Source of the DNA: Hephaestia sp. MAHUQ-44
GTDB taxonomy: Bacteria > Pseudomonadota > Alphaproteobacteria > Sphingomonadales > Sphingomonadaceae
Assembly: GCF_023806085.1 (NCBI RefSeq)
Contig: NZ_JAMSLX010000008.1
Span: 111,391-175,390, forward strand
Direction of reading: 5' to 3'
Length of the DNA stretch: 64,000 bases
Each line of letters opens with the position of its first letter. The stretch's first letter is position 1. Positions 31,726-40,896 of this stretch are shown here, in pieces. Under the pieces are notes generated by a model, which had not been told where the DNA came from, did not search any database, and was given only the letters and a program-made list of their open reading frames with translations. The position numbers were made by a program, and so were the translations under genes.

Positions 31726-32472
31726 TTATTCTACCACGGAAAGCGCCGGTTCGACGACGTTCGTGACGATCGTCGCCCTGCCCTTTCCTTCGAGCACCGA
31801 GGCGAGATTGTGTTCGCCGCGGATGTTGAACACCACGATCGGGATATTGCTGTCCCGGCACAGCGCCACCGCGCTGGCATCCATCACCTTCAGATTGTCC
31901 GCGAGAACGCGATCGAAGGTCAACGCGTCATATCGTTTGGCGGTCGGCACCTTCTTGGGATCGGCATCGTAGACGCCGTCGACGCTGGTGCCCTTGAACA
32001 GCGCGTCGCAGCCCATTTCGGCCGCGCGCAGCGCCGCTGCGGTATCGGTGGTGAAAAACGGATTGCCGGTCCCCGCCGCGAAAATGACGATCCGGCCCTT
32101 CTCCATATGCCGCACCGCGCGGCGGCGGATATAGGGCTCGCATACGCTCGACATCGGGATCGCCGATTGCACGCGGGTTTCGACGCCGATCTTCTCGAGC
32201 GCCGCCTGCACCGCGAGCGCGTTCATCACCGTTGCGAGCATCCCCATGTAATCGCCCGTGGTCCGGTCGATTCCCTGCGCGACGCCGGCCAGCCCGCGGA
32301 AGATGTTGCCGCCGCCGACGACGAGACACAGATCGTGCCCCGCCTCCTTCGCCGCCGCGATCTCGCGGGCCACGCGCGCGACCGTGTCGGGATCGATCCC
32401 GAACGGCGACTGGCCCATCAGGACTTCGCCCGACAGCTTGAGAAGAATACGTTTGAAGCGGGGCAGCGTCAT
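31726..32472 (-). CDS. pyrH: UMP kinase
   Basis: Phosphorylates UMP to UDP; hexameric and usually regulated by GTP and UTP. It has 248 residues. [14 protein letters not shown] at the N-terminus, [32 protein letters not shown] and [17 protein letters not shown] are family motifs. It lies 175 bases after tsf, behind a strong hairpin that may partly separate it from the ribosomal genes. Confidence 0.97.
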   Translation of the reverse strand: MTLPRFKRILLKLSGEVLMGQSPFGIDPDTVARVAREIAAAKEAGHDLCLVVGGGNIFRGLAGVAQGIDRTTGDYMGMLATVMNALAVQAALEKIGVETRVQSAIPMSSVCEPYIRRRAVRHMEKGRIVIFAAGTGNPFFTTDTAAALRAAEMGCDALFKGTSVDGVYDADPKKVPTAKRYDALTFDRVLADNLKVMDASAVALCRDSNIPIVVFNIRGEHNLASVLEGKGRATIVTNVVEPALSVVE

Positions 32473-32589
32473 GGAACCTGGCGAAACGATAGGGGGAAAG
32501 GTGAAGGCGCGCGGACCTTAGTAGCGCGTCTGGTGGATGCCAAGCGCTGATCCCGTGCAATCATCGTGCATGGCGGCGTAAACGAAAAC

Positions 32590-32627
32590 GGGCGAGGTGG
32601 CCGGACCATCGCCCGGCTACCCCGCCC
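32590..32627 (-). terminator. Hairpin between tsf and pyrH
   Basis: Arms at 32590-32604 and 32613-32627 pair at 14 of 15 positions around an 8-base loop. The hairpin begins 20 bases past the tsf stop. On the minus strand it is followed by CGTTTTCGTTT, a modest U-rich tract. It could terminate part of rpsB-tsf transcription, lowering pyrH expression. Confidence 0.55.
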
Positions 32628-32647
32628 GCCATCGAACCGATGATCGT

Positions 32648-33577
32648 TTACTTGGTGAGGCCCGCCGTCGCGGCGACCTCGGCAGCGAAATCGCTCTCTT
32701 CCTTCTCGATGCCTTCGCCGAGCTGGAAGCGGACATAATCCTTAAGCGTGATCGTCGTGCCCGCGGCCTTGCCCGCCTTGGCAACGACGTCCGCGATCGG
32801 GGTCTTGTTGTCCATCACGAACAGCTGGCTGAGCAGCGCGTTCTCCTTGGCGAACTTCTTGACAGCCCCCTCAACCATCTTGGCGATGATATCGGCGGGC
32901 TTGCCCGATTCCGCGGCCTTTTCACCCGCGATCTGGCGCTCGCGCTCGAGCACCTCCTGATCGAGCCCGGTCTCGTCGAGCGCCAGCGGGAAGGCCGCGG
33001 CGATGTGCATCGCGAGCTGCTTGCCGAGCGGCTCGAGCACGTCGACGTCGGCATCGCTCTCGAGCGCGACGAGCACGCCGATCTTGCCGAGGCCCGGCGC
33101 CTGCGCGTTGTGGACATACGAGATGACCGCGCCCTGCGACACGTCAAGCCGCTTGGCGCGGCGCAGCGACTGATTTTCGCCGATCGTCGCGATATTGTTG
33201 GTCAGCGCATCACCGACGGCGGTGCCCGAAGGCATCTTCGCGGTCGTGAGCGCGTCCATATCGTCGCCCTTGGAGAGCACGATCGCGGTCACATCGCGAA
33301 CGAACTGCTGGAACTGCTCGTTCTTGGCGACGAAATCGGTCTCCGAATTGACCTCGACCGCCGCGCCCGCATTGCCGGCGACGGCGACCCCGACCAGTCC
33401 CTCGGCCGCGGTGCGGCTCGACTTCTTCTGCGCGGCGGCAAGCCCCTTGGTGCGCAGCCAATCGACGGCGGCCTCCATGTCGCCGCCGCTCTCGGTCAGC
33501 GCCTTCTTGCAATCCATCATGCCCGCACCGCTGCGGTCACGAAGCTCCTTGACGGCGGCTGCAGTGATCTCGGCCAT
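32648..33577 (-). CDS. tsf: Elongation factor Ts
   Basis: Nucleotide exchange factor for EF-Tu. It has 309 residues. The N-terminal UBA-like helix bundle contains [19 protein letters not shown], and the core has [14 protein letters not shown] and [16 protein letters not shown]. The C-terminal [14 protein letters not shown] is typical. It follows rpsB by 87 bases; that gap contains another GC-rich hairpin (33612-33643, GGGCGGGG facing CCCCGCCC). Confidence 0.97.
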   Translation of the reverse strand: MAEITAAAVKELRDRSGAGMMDCKKALTESGGDMEAAVDWLRTKGLAAAQKKSSRTAAEGLVGVAVAGNAGAAVEVNSETDFVAKNEQFQQFVRDVTAIVLSKGDDMDALTTAKMPSGTAVGDALTNNIATIGENQSLRRAKRLDVSQGAVISYVHNAQAPGLGKIGVLVALESDADVDVLEPLGKQLAMHIAAAFPLALDETGLDQEVLERERQIAGEKAAESGKPADIIAKMVEGAVKKFAKENALLSQLFVMDNKTPIADVVAKAGKAAGTTITLKDYVRFQLGEGIEKEESDFAAEVAATAGLTK

Positions 33578-33664
33578 TGGGTCAATTCCTCATATATCGT
33601 GAAATGGATGCGGGCGGGGGAAGGCATCCGCCCTACCCCGCCCCCATGACTGTCCGGCGACGGT

Positions 33665-34489
33665 TCAGGCGTCGAGCTGGCGCTCGCCCTCGGCCGCCGT
33701 TTCGGGCTCGGTCGAGGCGGCGGGCGCCTCAGGTTCAGCCGCCAGCGCGGGCTCGACCGGCGGCTCGGCCATCGCGCCGAAATCCTTGCCGCTCATCATC
33801 GCCGCATCCTGGCCACCGCGGGTCGCGGCGATCGAGACGGCTTCGCAATAGAGGCGGATCGCGCGGCTCGCATCGTCGTTGCCGGGAACCGGGAAGGCGA
33901 TGCCGTCGGGCGAGACGTTGGTATCGAGGATCGCGACGACGGGAATGCCAAGCGTGTTGGCCTCCTTGATCGCCAGCTCTTCCTTGTTGGCGTCGATCAC
34001 GAACATCACGTCGGGGATGCCGCCCATGTCGCGGATGCCGCCAAGCGACAGCTCAAGCTTGTCGCGCTCCCGCGTGAGCTGGAGGACTTCCTTCTTGGTG
34101 AGGCCCTGCGTGTCGCCCGCAAGCTGCTCGTCGAGCGCCTTCATGCGCTTGATCGATTGCGAGATCGTCTTCCAGTTGGTGAGCATCCCGCCCAGCCAGC
34201 GGTGGTTGACGAAATGCTGGCCGGCCTTGCGCGCGCCATCGGCAACCGCTTCCTGCGCCTGGCGCTTGGTGCCGACGAACAGCACCTTGCCACCCGAGGC
34301 CACCGATGCGGCGACGAAATCGAGCGCGCGCGCGAACAGCGGCACGGTCTGCGACAGATCGATGATGTGGACGCCGTTGCGATCGCCGAAGATGTAAGGC
34401 TTCATCTTCGGGTTCCAGCGATGCGTCTGGTGGCCGAAGTGAACGCCGCTTTCGAGCAATTGCTGCATGCTGACGACTGGTGCCGCCAT
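33665..34489 (-). CDS. rpsB: 30S ribosomal protein S2
   Basis: It has 274 residues from [56 protein letters not shown] and [19 protein letters not shown] are family motifs. A C-terminal tail of about 40 residues rich in Ala, Glu and Pro is longer than in E. coli, as is usual for sphingomonads. It is the first gene of the long leftward operon that runs to fabZ. Confidence 0.97.
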   Translation of the reverse strand: MAAPVVSMQQLLESGVHFGHQTHRWNPKMKPYIFGDRNGVHIIDLSQTVPLFARALDFVAASVASGGKVLFVGTKRQAQEAVADGARKAGQHFVNHRWLGGMLTNWKTISQSIKRMKALDEQLAGDTQGLTKKEVLQLTRERDKLELSLGGIRDMGGIPDVMFVIDANKEELAIKEANTLGIPVVAILDTNVSPDGIAFPVPGNDDASRAIRLYCEAVSIAATRGGQDAAMMSGKDFGAMAEPPVEPALAAEPEAPAASTEPETAAEGERQLDA

Positions 34490-34517
34490 AAGGTAATTCC
34501 TTTCCGGTTGTTCCTCT

Positions 34518-34571
34518 GGGAAGCAGTGATCCATCGGCCACAGGCCCGGACACCGGTATAGAGCGCTTCCC
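34518..34571 (-). promoter_or_regulatory. Structured leader hairpin upstream of rpsB
   Basis: GGGAAGC at 34518-34524 and GCTTCCC at 34565-34571 are perfect inverted partners enclosing further GC-rich pairing, 28 bases ahead of the rpsB start. A ribosomal-protein autoregulatory leader that binds S2 is plausible, since E. coli rpsB is autoregulated through its 5' UTR. No known Rfam leader was recognised. Confidence 0.35.
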
Positions 34572-34622
34572 ATGCGGGATTGAGCGCGCGCCACTAGCCC
34601 AGGCGGCGCGCGAAATCAAGCG

Positions 34623-34658
34623 TTGACATGTGGAACGAATATGGAACATATAGTGTTC
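34623..34658 (+). promoter_or_regulatory. Promoter with alphaproteobacterial SOS (LexA) box
   Basis: TTGACA at 34623-34628 is a good -35 element; ACATAT (34646) or TATAGT (34649) could be the -10. Between them lies GAAC-N7-GAAC (34633-34647), the complement of GTTC-N7-GTTC, the established LexA box of Alphaproteobacteria. A further GTTC at 34655-34658 keeps the 11-base spacing. Overlap with the core promoter is the expected arrangement for repression. The next gene to the right is the small membrane protein at 34740. Confidence 0.65.
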
Positions 34659-34739
34659 AACACGGGCACACGGAACGCATTTCCCACTATTCGGTTGGCG
34701 ACGTTCCTGAATTTTCTCCGCGATCAGGGAGTTTGGACG

Positions 34740-34961
34740 ATGATGGCAATGGTGCAGCTTGTGGTGTTCGCCGGCGCGCTGGCGCTGATCGCTTTTGTCC
34801 TGGCCGAAACCGTCATCCCCGCGCTGCCGCGTATGGCAATGCTGCTGCGGGGCGAGGCCGATCCGGCGGTGCGCCCGGCCTTCACGCCGTGGGCGGCACC
34901 GATCCGTGATCGTCGGCGGGCCGTGGTGCGGGGGCGTGCGCCGCGGCGCGAAGCCGCCTGA
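34740..34961 (+). CDS. Small single-span membrane protein, putative SOS-controlled
   Basis: A 73-residue protein from ATG 34740, with AGGGAG 8 bases upstream. A single strongly hydrophobic segment, MVQLVVFAGALALIAFVLAE, comes first. A short hydrophobic patch (VIPALPRMAMLL) and an Arg/Pro-rich cytoplasmic-looking tail (RDRRRAVVRGRAPRREAA) follow. It is not recognised. In Caulobacter, LexA-controlled SidA is a small membrane protein that blocks division; the size, topology and promoter here fit an analogous role, but sequence similarity is not claimed. The last 80 bases overlap the 3' end of pssA on the other strand. Confidence 0.65.
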   Translation: MMAMVQLVVFAGALALIAFVLAETVIPALPRMAMLLRGEADPAVRPAFTPWAAPIRDRRRAVVRGRAPRREAA

Positions 34962-35697
34962 CGCGCGCATAGCTCATGATGCTGAACGGCATCGCGATCA
35001 GATAAAACAGGCAGAGCGCGCTGGCGGTGTGCCACGGCGCCGAGATCAGCCCGCCGCCGAGCAAGGCGACGACGATGATCGCCTCGAAGCGGATATTCTG
35101 CCGCAGCTTGAGCGAACTCCACGAGAAAGTGGCGATGTTCGACACCATCAGCGCCGCCACGAACGCCACCCAGGGTGCGACCAGCCAGGCCGAGCGGAAG
35201 ATCGGCTCACCGGTCCAGAACCACAGATACATCGGCAGCATCACCAGCCCGGCCCCCGCCGGTGCGGGCACGCCGGTGAGGAATCCGGCTGATTTGTGCG
35301 GCTGCTCGGTCACGTCGATATTGGCGTTGAAGCGCGCGAGCCGGAGCGCGCACAACACCGCGAAAGCGAGCGCGCACATCCAGCCCAGCCGCGGCAGATC
35401 GATCAGCGTCCACAGGAACAGGATCAGCGCGGGCGACACCCCGAACGAGATCGCATCGGACAGCGAATCGAGTTCGGCGCCGAATTTGCTCTCGCCGTGG
35501 AGCATCCGCGCGACGCGCCCGTCGAGCCCGTCGAGCACCCCCGCGACGAGCACCATCAGCACCGCGCGTTCCCACTCGCCGCCGATCGCGAAGCGGATAC
35601 CGCTCAACCCGAAGCACAGCGCGAGTGCGGTGACGGCGTTAGGCGCGACCGCACGCAGCGGCAGACCGCGCCGCAGCTTGGGCCGCCTTTCCTTCAC
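34882..35697 (-). CDS. pssA: CDP-diacylglycerol-serine O-phosphatidyltransferase
   Basis: Makes phosphatidylserine from CDP-DAG and serine in the inner membrane. It has 271 residues from GTG 35697, 13 bases after psd. The CDP-alcohol phosphotransferase motif is read as LDGLDGRVARMLHGESKFGAELDSLSD, that is DGxxARxxxxxxxxGxxxDxxxD. Multiple spans follow. It pairs with psd for phosphatidylethanolamine. Its 3' end overlaps the convergent small membrane protein gene. Confidence 0.95.
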   Translation of the reverse strand: MKERRPKLRRGLPLRAVAPNAVTALALCFGLSGIRFAIGGEWERAVLMVLVAGVLDGLDGRVARMLHGESKFGAELDSLSDAISFGVSPALILFLWTLIDLPRLGWMCALAFAVLCALRLARFNANIDVTEQPHKSAGFLTGVPAPAGAGLVMLPMYLWFWTGEPIFRSAWLVAPWVAFVAALMVSNIATFSWSSLKLRQNIRFEAIIVVALLGGGLISAPWHTASALCLFYLIAMPFSIMSYARVRRLRAAAHAPAPRPADDHGSVPPTA

Positions 35698-35710
35698 AAC
35701 CGTGTCTCGA

Positions 35711-36439
35711 TCACTGGGCGACGCCGGATACCGGCTGTCCGCCGATCCGGCCAAGCACCGTTTCGCCAGCGACGGTGCGCTGGCCGAGCGCGACCTGGCA
35801 CGCCGCATCGTCGGGGAGATAGACGTCGACGCGGCTGCCGAAGCGAATCAGCCCGATCCGCTGGCCCGTCGCGACGATATCGCCGGTCTTGGCGAAGGTG
35901 ACGATCCGGCGCGCGACCAGCCCGGCGATCTGGGTGAAACCGACGCGGCGGCCGTCATGGCCTTCGACGACGAAATGCTGGCGCTCGTTCTCGTCGCTCG
36001 CCTTGTCGAGATCGGCGTTGAGGAACTTGCCCGAGATATAGACGATCTGACGAATCGTGCCGCTTACCGGCGTGCGGTTCACATGAACGTCGAACACGCT
36101 CATGAAAATCGAGACGCGCACGCGGCTCGCCTCGCGAAGGCCGTTCTCGCCCGTCATTTCGATCGGCACGGGAACGCGCTGGATCATCGTAATCAGCCCG
36201 TCGGCGGGCGCGATGATCAGATCGTCGCCCTGCGGGGTGACGCGCACCGGATCGCGGAAGAACGCCGCCACCCAGACCGTGAGGCCGACCAGCGGCCAGG
36301 TCACGAAATCCCAGACGAACAGCGACACCAGCGCCACCGCGCCGGCGATCAGGATATATTTGCGTCCCTCGGGATGGACCTCGGGGAAACGCCACTTCAC
36401 CGGGGCGGCCGTAACGGGGGGCTTATCGAGCGGGGACAT
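35711..36439 (-). CDS. psd: Phosphatidylserine decarboxylase proenzyme
   Basis: Converts phosphatidylserine to phosphatidylethanolamine. It has 242 residues, the short soluble-domain type, with two adjacent hydrophobic spans near 30-65. [33 protein letters not shown] and [18 protein letters not shown] are family motifs. The GS pair in RFGS is the site of autocatalytic cleavage that forms the pyruvoyl group. The start MSPLDKPP is chosen over an upstream frame without character. Confidence 0.95.
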   Translation of the reverse strand: MSPLDKPPVTAAPVKWRFPEVHPEGRKYILIAGAVALVSLFVWDFVTWPLVGLTVWVAAFFRDPVRVTPQGDDLIIAPADGLITMIQRVPVPIEMTGENGLREASRVRVSIFMSVFDVHVNRTPVSGTIRQIVYISGKFLNADLDKASDENERQHFVVEGHDGRRVGFTQIAGLVARRIVTFAKTGDIVATGQRIGLIRFGSRVDVYLPDDAACQVALGQRTVAGETVLGRIGGQPVSGVAQ

Positions 36440-36589
36440 GCGGCACGGTCTAGCGACGCGGCGTCCGCAACACAATCGACTCCCGCGCATCGGACGCACC
36501 AGTATTGCCCCCAAGGTTGATCGCCCGCGGCCATCTGCCTAGAGGCATGGCCAACAATCCACCCCGCAATTACGGAAAGCAAAACGCAT

Positions 36590-37816
36590 ATGGCGAAGAT
36601 CAAGGTTAAAACCCCGGTCGTCGAGATCGACGGCGACGAGATGACGCGGATCATCTGGGAATGGATTCGCGAGCGTCTTATCAAGCCTTATCTCGACATC
36701 GGGCTCGAATATTACGACCTCTCGATCCAGAAACGCGACGAGACCGACGATCAGATCACGATCGATTCGGCCCACGCGATCCAGAAATACGGCGTCGGCG
36801 TGAAGTGCGCGACGATCACCCCCGACGAGGCGCGCGTCGAGGAATTCGATCTCAAGAAGATGTGGAAATCGCCCAACGGCACGATCCGCAACATCCTGGG
36901 CGGCACGATCTTCCGCGAGCCGATCGTCATCAACAACGTGCCGCGGCTGATCCCGGGCTGGACCAAGCCGATCGTCGTCGGCCGTCACGCGTTCGGCGAT
37001 CAGTATAAGGCCACCGACTTCCTCGTCCCCGGCCCCGGCAAGCTGACGATGAAGTTCGAGGGCAAGGACGGCAAGGTCATCGAGCATGAGGTGTTCGATT
37101 TCGAATCCTCGGGCGTCGCGATGGGGATGTACAATCTCGATCAGTCGATCCGCGATTTCGCCCGCGCCTCGATGAATTACGGCCTCAACCGCAACTGGCC
37201 GGTCTATCTGTCGACCAAGAACACCATCCTCAAGGCCTATGATGGCCGCTTCAAGGATCTGTTCCAGGAAGTGTTCGACAGCGAATTCAAGGACAAGTTC
37301 GCCGAAGCTGGCATCGAATATCAGCACCGCCTGATCGACGACATGGTCGCCAGCGCGCTCAAATGGCACGGCGAATTCGTGTGGGCGTGCAAGAATTATG
37401 ACGGCGACGTCCAGTCGGATCAGGTCGCGCAGGGCTTCGGCTCGCTCGGGTTGATGACCTCGGTGCTGATGACCCCGGACGGCAAGACGATCGAGGCCGA
37501 GGCGGCGCACGGCACCGTCACGCGCCATTATCGGATGCACGAGCAGGGCAAGGCGACCTCGACCAACCCGATCGCGTCGATCTTCGCGTGGACCGGCGGG
37601 CTCAAGTATCGCGGCAAGTTCGACGGCACGCCCGACGTCACCAAATTCGCCGAGACGCTGGAACGCGTCTGCGTCGAAACGGTTGAGAATGGCCATATGA
37701 CCAAGGATCTTGCGATCCTGATCGGCCCCGACCAGCCGTGGATGACGACCGAGCAGTTCTTCGAGGCGATCCGCTCGAACCTCGAAAGCGCGATGTCGGC
37801 GCAAGGGCTCGGCTGA
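36590..37816 (+). CDS. icd: NADP-dependent isocitrate dehydrogenase
   Basis: TCA-cycle oxidative decarboxylation of isocitrate to 2-oxoglutarate. It has 408 residues, the dimeric eukaryote-like type ([20 protein letters not shown]). Motifs are [18 protein letters not shown] (phospho-serine-loop equivalent), the NADP-binding [13 protein letters not shown] and [15 protein letters not shown]. It is monocistronic, with a 150-base gap from divergent psd. Confidence 0.97.
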   Translation: MAKIKVKTPVVEIDGDEMTRIIWEWIRERLIKPYLDIGLEYYDLSIQKRDETDDQITIDSAHAIQKYGVGVKCATITPDEARVEEFDLKKMWKSPNGTIRNILGGTIFREPIVINNVPRLIPGWTKPIVVGRHAFGDQYKATDFLVPGPGKLTMKFEGKDGKVIEHEVFDFESSGVAMGMYNLDQSIRDFARASMNYGLNRNWPVYLSTKNTILKAYDGRFKDLFQEVFDSEFKDKFAEAGIEYQHRLIDDMVASALKWHGEFVWACKNYDGDVQSDQVAQGFGSLGLMTSVLMTPDGKTIEAEAAHGTVTRHYRMHEQGKATSTNPIASIFAWTGGLKYRGKFDGTPDVTKFAETLERVCVETVENGHMTKDLAILIGPDQPWMTTEQFFEAIRSNLESAMSAQGLG

Positions 37817-37878
37817 CCGGGTCAGGTGACGATCATCCTTACTTTCCGACGGGATGTCTGCAAAACCCACCGTCACCT

Positions 37879-37952
37879 CCGGACTTGTTCCGGGGTCCAA
37901 CCTGCCCCAGGCGCTGACGCTTGCGGATGGTTGGATGCCGGAACAAGTCCGG
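37879..37952. repeat. Dispersed palindromic intergenic repeat
   Basis: CCGGACTTGTTCCGG at 37879-37893 and its exact reverse complement CCGGAACAAGTCCGG at 37938-37952 form a long imperfect hairpin; GGTCCAACC and GGTTGG further in also pair. Repeats of this wording are familiar between genes in sphingomonad genomes. Here it separates icd from the GNAT-nitrilase gene and could act as a terminator or RNA stabiliser. The rest of 37817-38023 holds nothing else. Confidence 0.75.
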
Positions 37953-38023
37953 CATGACGGCAGGTGGGAGGAAAAATGGATGATCGCCATGACCGGGCAT
38001 CGCGTTGATCGAGTATTGCGCTG

Positions 38024-39637
38024 ATGGCGCGCTCCGGCACCGCCCGGCGGCTTGAAGTCCGTCTCGCCCGGATCGCTGATGTCGCCGGCATCATCGATCT
38101 GGTCGAGCGGTCTTACGATCGCATGTCGGGCTACAGTCCGGGGCAGGTGCGCGGCCAGATCAACCATTATCCCGAAGGCCAGTTCGTCGCGCTCTACGAC
38201 GGTCGCGTGGTCGGCTATTGCGCGTCGATGCGGGTGGATGAGGACATCGCCCTCGTCCCCCATGACTGGAAGGGGATCACCGCCAACGGCTTCGGCTCGC
38301 GGCACGACCCCACCGGTGCATGGCTCTATGGCTATGAGATGTGCGTCGATCCCAAGGTGCGCGGCGTGCGGATCGGGCAGCGGCTCTATGATGCACGCAA
38401 GACCCTTGCCGAACGCCTTGAGCTGAAAGGCATCATCGTCGGTGGGCGGATGCCCGGCTTTCAGCGTAACCGGCGCAAGGTCGATGGACCCGAAGGCTAT
38501 CTCGACGCGGTGATGACGAGCAAGCTGCGCGATCCCGTGGTCAGCTTCCAGCTTCGCAACGGCTTCGAAATTCGCGGCGTGCTCGAAGCCTATCTGCCCG
38601 AGGACAAGCGCTCGGCGGGCAATGCCGCGCTGATGGTGTGGCGCAACCCCTATATCCCCGACGATAGCGACAAGATCTACACCCTCCCGCGCGACGTCGA
38701 GAGTGTACGCCTCGCGACGGTCCAGTTGCAGGCGCGCGCGGTAAAGGATTTCGACGATTTCCTCGGCAATGTCGAATATTTCGTCGATGTCGCCGCCGAT
38801 TACCGCTGCGATTTCGTCGTGTTTCCTGAGCTCTACACGCTGCCGTTGCTATCGTATGAGAGGCGCGACCTGACGCCGATGGAGGCCATCGACGCCTTGA
38901 CGGCACACACGCCCCGGCTGGTCAAGGAACTCAACCGGATGGCGCTCGAATACAATATCAACATCGTCGGCGGCTCGCACCCGACCCGCACCGACGACGG
39001 CGATATCCAGAATGTCGCCTATGTCTGCCTGCGCGACGGCTCGACCCATGCGCGCGAGAAGATCCACCCCACCCCCAACGAACGCTATTGGTGGAACATC
39101 AAGGGCGGCGACGAGGTCGATGTCATCCAGACCGATTGCGGGCCGATCGGGATCCTGATCTGCTACGATAGCGAATTTCCCGAACTCGCCCGCCATCTGG
39201 TCGATGAAGGCGCCCGCATCCTGTTCACACCGTTCTGCACCGACAGCCGGCAAGGCTATCTGCGCGTGCGTTATTGTTGCCAGGCGCGCGCGATCGAGAA
39301 CCAGTGCTTCGTCGTCATGTCGGGCAATGTCGGCAATTTGCCCAATGTCGACAATATGGACATCCAATATGCACAGAGCTGCATCCTGACGCCGTGCGAT
39401 TTCCCCTTCGCGCGTGACGGCATCGCCGCCGAGGCGACCGAGAATGTCGAGACGCTGACGATCAGCGACGTCAACCTGGCCGATCTCACCTGGGCGCGCA
39501 CCGAGGGCACCGTGCGCAACCTGACCGATCGGCGGTTCGATCTCTACCGCCTCGATTTCGAGCGACGCACGCCCGGCGCGGGCACCACGGTTCAGGGCGC
39601 ACGCCCGCGCGGACCGCACAGCCCCGGCGGCGGCTGA
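38024..39637 (+). CDS. GNAT acetyltransferase-carbon-nitrogen hydrolase fusion
   Basis: A 537-residue fusion. The N-terminal 1-190 are a GNAT fold (EVRLARIADVAGIIDLVERS, GYEMCVDPKVRGVRIGQRLY). From about 225 a nitrilase-superfamily domain follows. Its catalytic Glu is in VVFPELYTLPLLS, the Lys in AREKIHPTPNERYWW, and the Cys in IGILICYDSEFPELARHL. The fusion is a known bacterial family whose substrate is not established. An amidase that works on an N-acylated amine with acetyl transfer is possible. The nitrilase part is complete and all three catalytic residues are visible. Confidence 0.9.
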   Translation: MARSGTARRLEVRLARIADVAGIIDLVERSYDRMSGYSPGQVRGQINHYPEGQFVALYDGRVVGYCASMRVDEDIALVPHDWKGITANGFGSRHDPTGAWLYGYEMCVDPKVRGVRIGQRLYDARKTLAERLELKGIIVGGRMPGFQRNRRKVDGPEGYLDAVMTSKLRDPVVSFQLRNGFEIRGVLEAYLPEDKRSAGNAALMVWRNPYIPDDSDKIYTLPRDVESVRLATVQLQARAVKDFDDFLGNVEYFVDVAADYRCDFVVFPELYTLPLLSYERRDLTPMEAIDALTAHTPRLVKELNRMALEYNINIVGGSHPTRTDDGDIQNVAYVCLRDGSTHAREKIHPTPNERYWWNIKGGDEVDVIQTDCGPIGILICYDSEFPELARHLVDEGARILFTPFCTDSRQGYLRVRYCCQARAIENQCFVVMSGNVGNLPNVDNMDIQYAQSCILTPCDFPFARDGIAAEATENVETLTISDVNLADLTWARTEGTVRNLTDRRFDLYRLDFERRTPGAGTTVQGARPRGPHSPGGG

Positions 39638-39646
39638 TCCCCTTCC

Positions 39647-40855
39647 CTACGCTTCGGGCGACCGCACATGCTCGGGCCGGAAACCCAGCCCGATCGCACG
39701 CGCGGGCAGGCGCCGCAGCAGCGGCAGCGCCGCCAACAGGCGCAGGAACCACGGCAGGCGATCGACTGTCGCCCCGTCATCGAGCAGCGGCGCGATCACA
39801 CGGTTCTGGATCATCTCCTGCATCCCCTGCGTGAGGCGGGCCGGCAGCATCCGCCGCGCCTGAACCTTCGCCAGCAGCGGCGCGACGTCCTCACCCCGCG
39901 CGATGGGCCCTGCGAGGATGTTGGCGGCGGCCACCGCATCCTGGATCGCGAGGTTGATCCCTACCCCGCCGATCGGCGACATCGCGTGCGCGGCGTCGCC
40001 GATGAACAGCAGGCCAGGCTTGTGCCATGTCTCGAGCCGATCGACGCTCACCGTAAGCAGTTTGACGTCATCCCAACTCGCAACCGCGCCGGCTCCCGCC
40101 GCCGTCTCGGGGCCGATCGCCGCGACGCGCTGCCGAAAGGCATGGATCCCCTCGGCGCGGATCTGTTCAGCGCGGCCTTTGGGAAACACGAAGGCGCATT
40201 GCCAATAATCGCGGCGATCGATCAGCACGAACAGGCGGCCGGCCTCGAACACGCCCATGGTTTGGTTGTCGGGCGCCGCACTTTTGGGCAGGCGGAACCA
40301 GAACACGTCCATCGGCGCGCCGATCGTCCGCTGCGGCAACCCCGATTGCGCCCGCAACACCGAAGTGCGGCCGTCAGCGGCGATCACCAGCGGCGCATGG
40401 ATTTCGTCACCGTTCGCCAGCCTGACCCCGGTGGTGCGCCCCCTGGTCTCGATCGTCGCCACCGCCTCGGCGTGGCGCCGTAGCGCGAAGCCGGGGTATC
40501 GCGCGGCCACGTCGGCGACGAAATCGAGGAAATCCCATTGCGGCATCAGCGCGATAAACGGCGCCGCGACGCGCAAATGGCTGAAATCGGCGACCGGGAT
40601 CGTCTCGCCCGCGATCCGCGCATGGATGAGCGGCAATGTCACATGATCGCGCGCGAGCAGATCGTCGAGCAGCCCGAGGTCATGGAACAACTCCAACGTC
40701 GAGGGGTGGATCGTATCGCCGCGAAAGTCGCGGAGGAAATCGTCGTGCTTTTCGAGCACGATCGTCTCGATGCCGGCGCGCGCGAACAGCAGCCCCGCAA
40801 TCATCCCGGCCGGCCCGCCGCCGACGATGCAGATCTGGCATGAAAATTTATGCAT
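39647..40855 (-). CDS. FAD-dependent monooxygenase, UbiH/PobA-like
   Basis: Flavoprotein aromatic hydroxylase family, 402 residues. N-terminal CICIVGGGPAGMIAGLLFARAG is the Rossmann GxGxxG dinucleotide motif. The DG-type motif is read at VIAADGRTSVLR, and the FAD ribityl motif is LLFIGDAAHAMSPIGGVGINLAIQDA. The substrate is unknown; no ubi or aromatic-pathway genes lie next to it. The start MHKFSCQ gives about four residues before the Rossmann strand. It is convergent with the GNAT-nitrilase gene (9-base gap) and divergent from the antiporter gene. Confidence 0.88.
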   Translation of the reverse strand: MHKFSCQICIVGGGPAGMIAGLLFARAGIETIVLEKHDDFLRDFRGDTIHPSTLELFHDLGLLDDLLARDHVTLPLIHARIAGETIPVADFSHLRVAAPFIALMPQWDFLDFVADVAARYPGFALRRHAEAVATIETRGRTTGVRLANGDEIHAPLVIAADGRTSVLRAQSGLPQRTIGAPMDVFWFRLPKSAAPDNQTMGVFEAGRLFVLIDRRDYWQCAFVFPKGRAEQIRAEGIHAFRQRVAAIGPETAAGAGAVASWDDVKLLTVSVDRLETWHKPGLLFIGDAAHAMSPIGGVGINLAIQDAVAAANILAGPIARGEDVAPLLAKVQARRMLPARLTQGMQEMIQNRVIAPLLDDGATVDRLPWFLRLLAALPLLRRLPARAIGLGFRPEHVRSPEA

Positions 40856-40896
40856 GACCCACTGACAAACGCCCCACCCTCCGGTTAAGTGCAATC

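Noticed and set aside
34641..34739. Earlier ATG starts for the small membrane protein (34623-34641 region)
   Set aside because: They lie within the -35/SOS box/-10 promoter elements. The ATG at 34740 has AGGGAG at a proper distance.
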